DNA from: Gammaproteobacteria bacterium
GTDB lineage: Bacteria; Pseudomonadota; Gammaproteobacteria; Steroidobacterales; Steroidobacteraceae
Assembly: GCA_025359205.1 (NCBI GenBank)
Contig: JANYHD010000026.1
Span: forward strand, 62,001-126,000
Reading direction: 5' to 3'
Length of the DNA stretch: 64,000 nucleotides
Below the pieces are notes generated by a model that was not told where the DNA came from, did no database searches, and was given only the letters and a program-made list of their open reading frames with translations. A program made the position numbers and the translations under genes. Shown piece by piece: positions 63,684 to 64,000 of the stretch; within the stretch, counting starts at the first letter, position 1, and every line of letters begins with the position of its first letter.

Positions 63684-64000
63684 ATGCTGCAAATCGTAGG
63701 CACCCTGGTCGTGATCGGCTCCGTCCTCGGTGGCTTCGTGCTCGAGGATGGGAAGCTGCTCGCCCTGTGGCACCCGACCGAGATCCTCGTCATCTGCGGA
63801 TCAGCGTTCGGTGCCTTCGTCATCAGCAATCCGCTCAAGGTCGTGAAGCAGGCCTTCGCCCATGCGGTGCTGCTGCTCAAGGCGCCACGCTACCGGCGCG
63901 CCGACTACGTCGACATCCTCAAGCTCCTCTACGACATCCTGGTGAAGATCCGGAAGTCGGGCATGCTCGCCATCGAGGCGGATCTTGAGGCGCCCGAGAA
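63684..64000 (+). CDS. motA: Flagellar motor stator protein MotA, partial (N-terminal ~105 residues)
   Basis: The frame opens at the ATG at 63684 (an in-frame GTG lies five codons upstream) and runs off the window. The N-terminus LQIVGTLVVIGSVLGGFVLEDGKLLALWHPTEILVI is the first MotA helix and loop, followed by a second helix and the cytoplasmic start KVVKQAFAHAV. With MotB it forms the proton-driven stator, so the organism is probably motile. Partial because of the window edge. Confidence 0.85.
   Translation, partial: MLQIVGTLVVIGSVLGGFVLEDGKLLALWHPTEILVICGSAFGAFVISNPLKVVKQAFAHAVLLLKAPRYRRADYVDILKLLYDILVKIRKSGMLAIEADLEAPE

Overview
The window is GC-rich chromosomal DNA from a Gammaproteobacterium. 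The evidence is the conserved housekeeping order in the last third: ppiC-bolA-yciB / yciO-trpS-scpA-scpB-rluB / yciK-rmuC-gph-ubiG / gyrA-serC-serA-pheA-hisC-aroA-cmk-rpsA-ihfB / galU / motA. GTG and TTG starts and 1- or 4-base start/stop overlaps are common. The large TonB receptor and the overall style would fit a Steroidobacter/Nevskia-type lineage, but I cannot fix the family. I saw no tRNA, rRNA, CRISPR array, insertion sequence or prophage.

Region 1 (1-41.5 kb) is an accessory block devoted largely to quaternary amines. Bases 1-4117 (minus strand) hold a complete osmoprotectant (betaine/choline/carnitine-type) ABC importer, followed by a fatty-acid-desaturase-like gene that runs off the window. 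Bases 4.4-14.8 kb hold an NCS1 permease, an aldehyde dehydrogenase, a LysR regulator with an MttB-family methyltransferase and a GST, a PEP-mutase-like and a class II aldolase-like enzyme, a VOC protein, a secreted protein of unknown function and a class V PLP enzyme. Bases 15-23.8 kb encode a nearly textbook route from gamma-butyrobetaine/crotonobetaine/carnitine to glycine betaine: ADP-forming CoA ligase, acyl-CoA dehydrogenase, CaiD-like hydratase, carnitine dehydrogenase fused to a thioesterase, BKACE (DUF849) cleavage enzyme, a second thioesterase and a Rieske oxygenase. A divergent operon (24.1-34.9 kb) adds a class III aminotransferase, two tandem FAD oxidoreductases, a GcvT-like methyltransferase, a polyamine-type ABC ATPase, a TonB receptor and a second Rieske oxygenase. 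The matching binding protein and permeases lie at 36.9-39.8 kb, beside an amidohydrolase.

The most unusual gene is at 39822-41501. A TetR/BetI-like DNA-binding regulator is fused in one frame to a whole Rieske-oxygenase-like domain. The domain keeps the [2Fe-2S] ligands but has lost the mononuclear iron histidines. It looks like an enzyme recruited as a ligand or redox sensor, sitting 41 bases from the divergent permease operon.

Region 2 (41.5-64 kb) is housekeeping. Points of note are an RluB-like protein whose catalytic Asp is replaced by Pro, a 24-codon reading frame built around a perfect hairpin between rpsA and ihfB, a clear intrinsic terminator after ihfB, and -10-like hexamers placed 6-8 bases before the start codons of several genes, suggesting leaderless transcripts.
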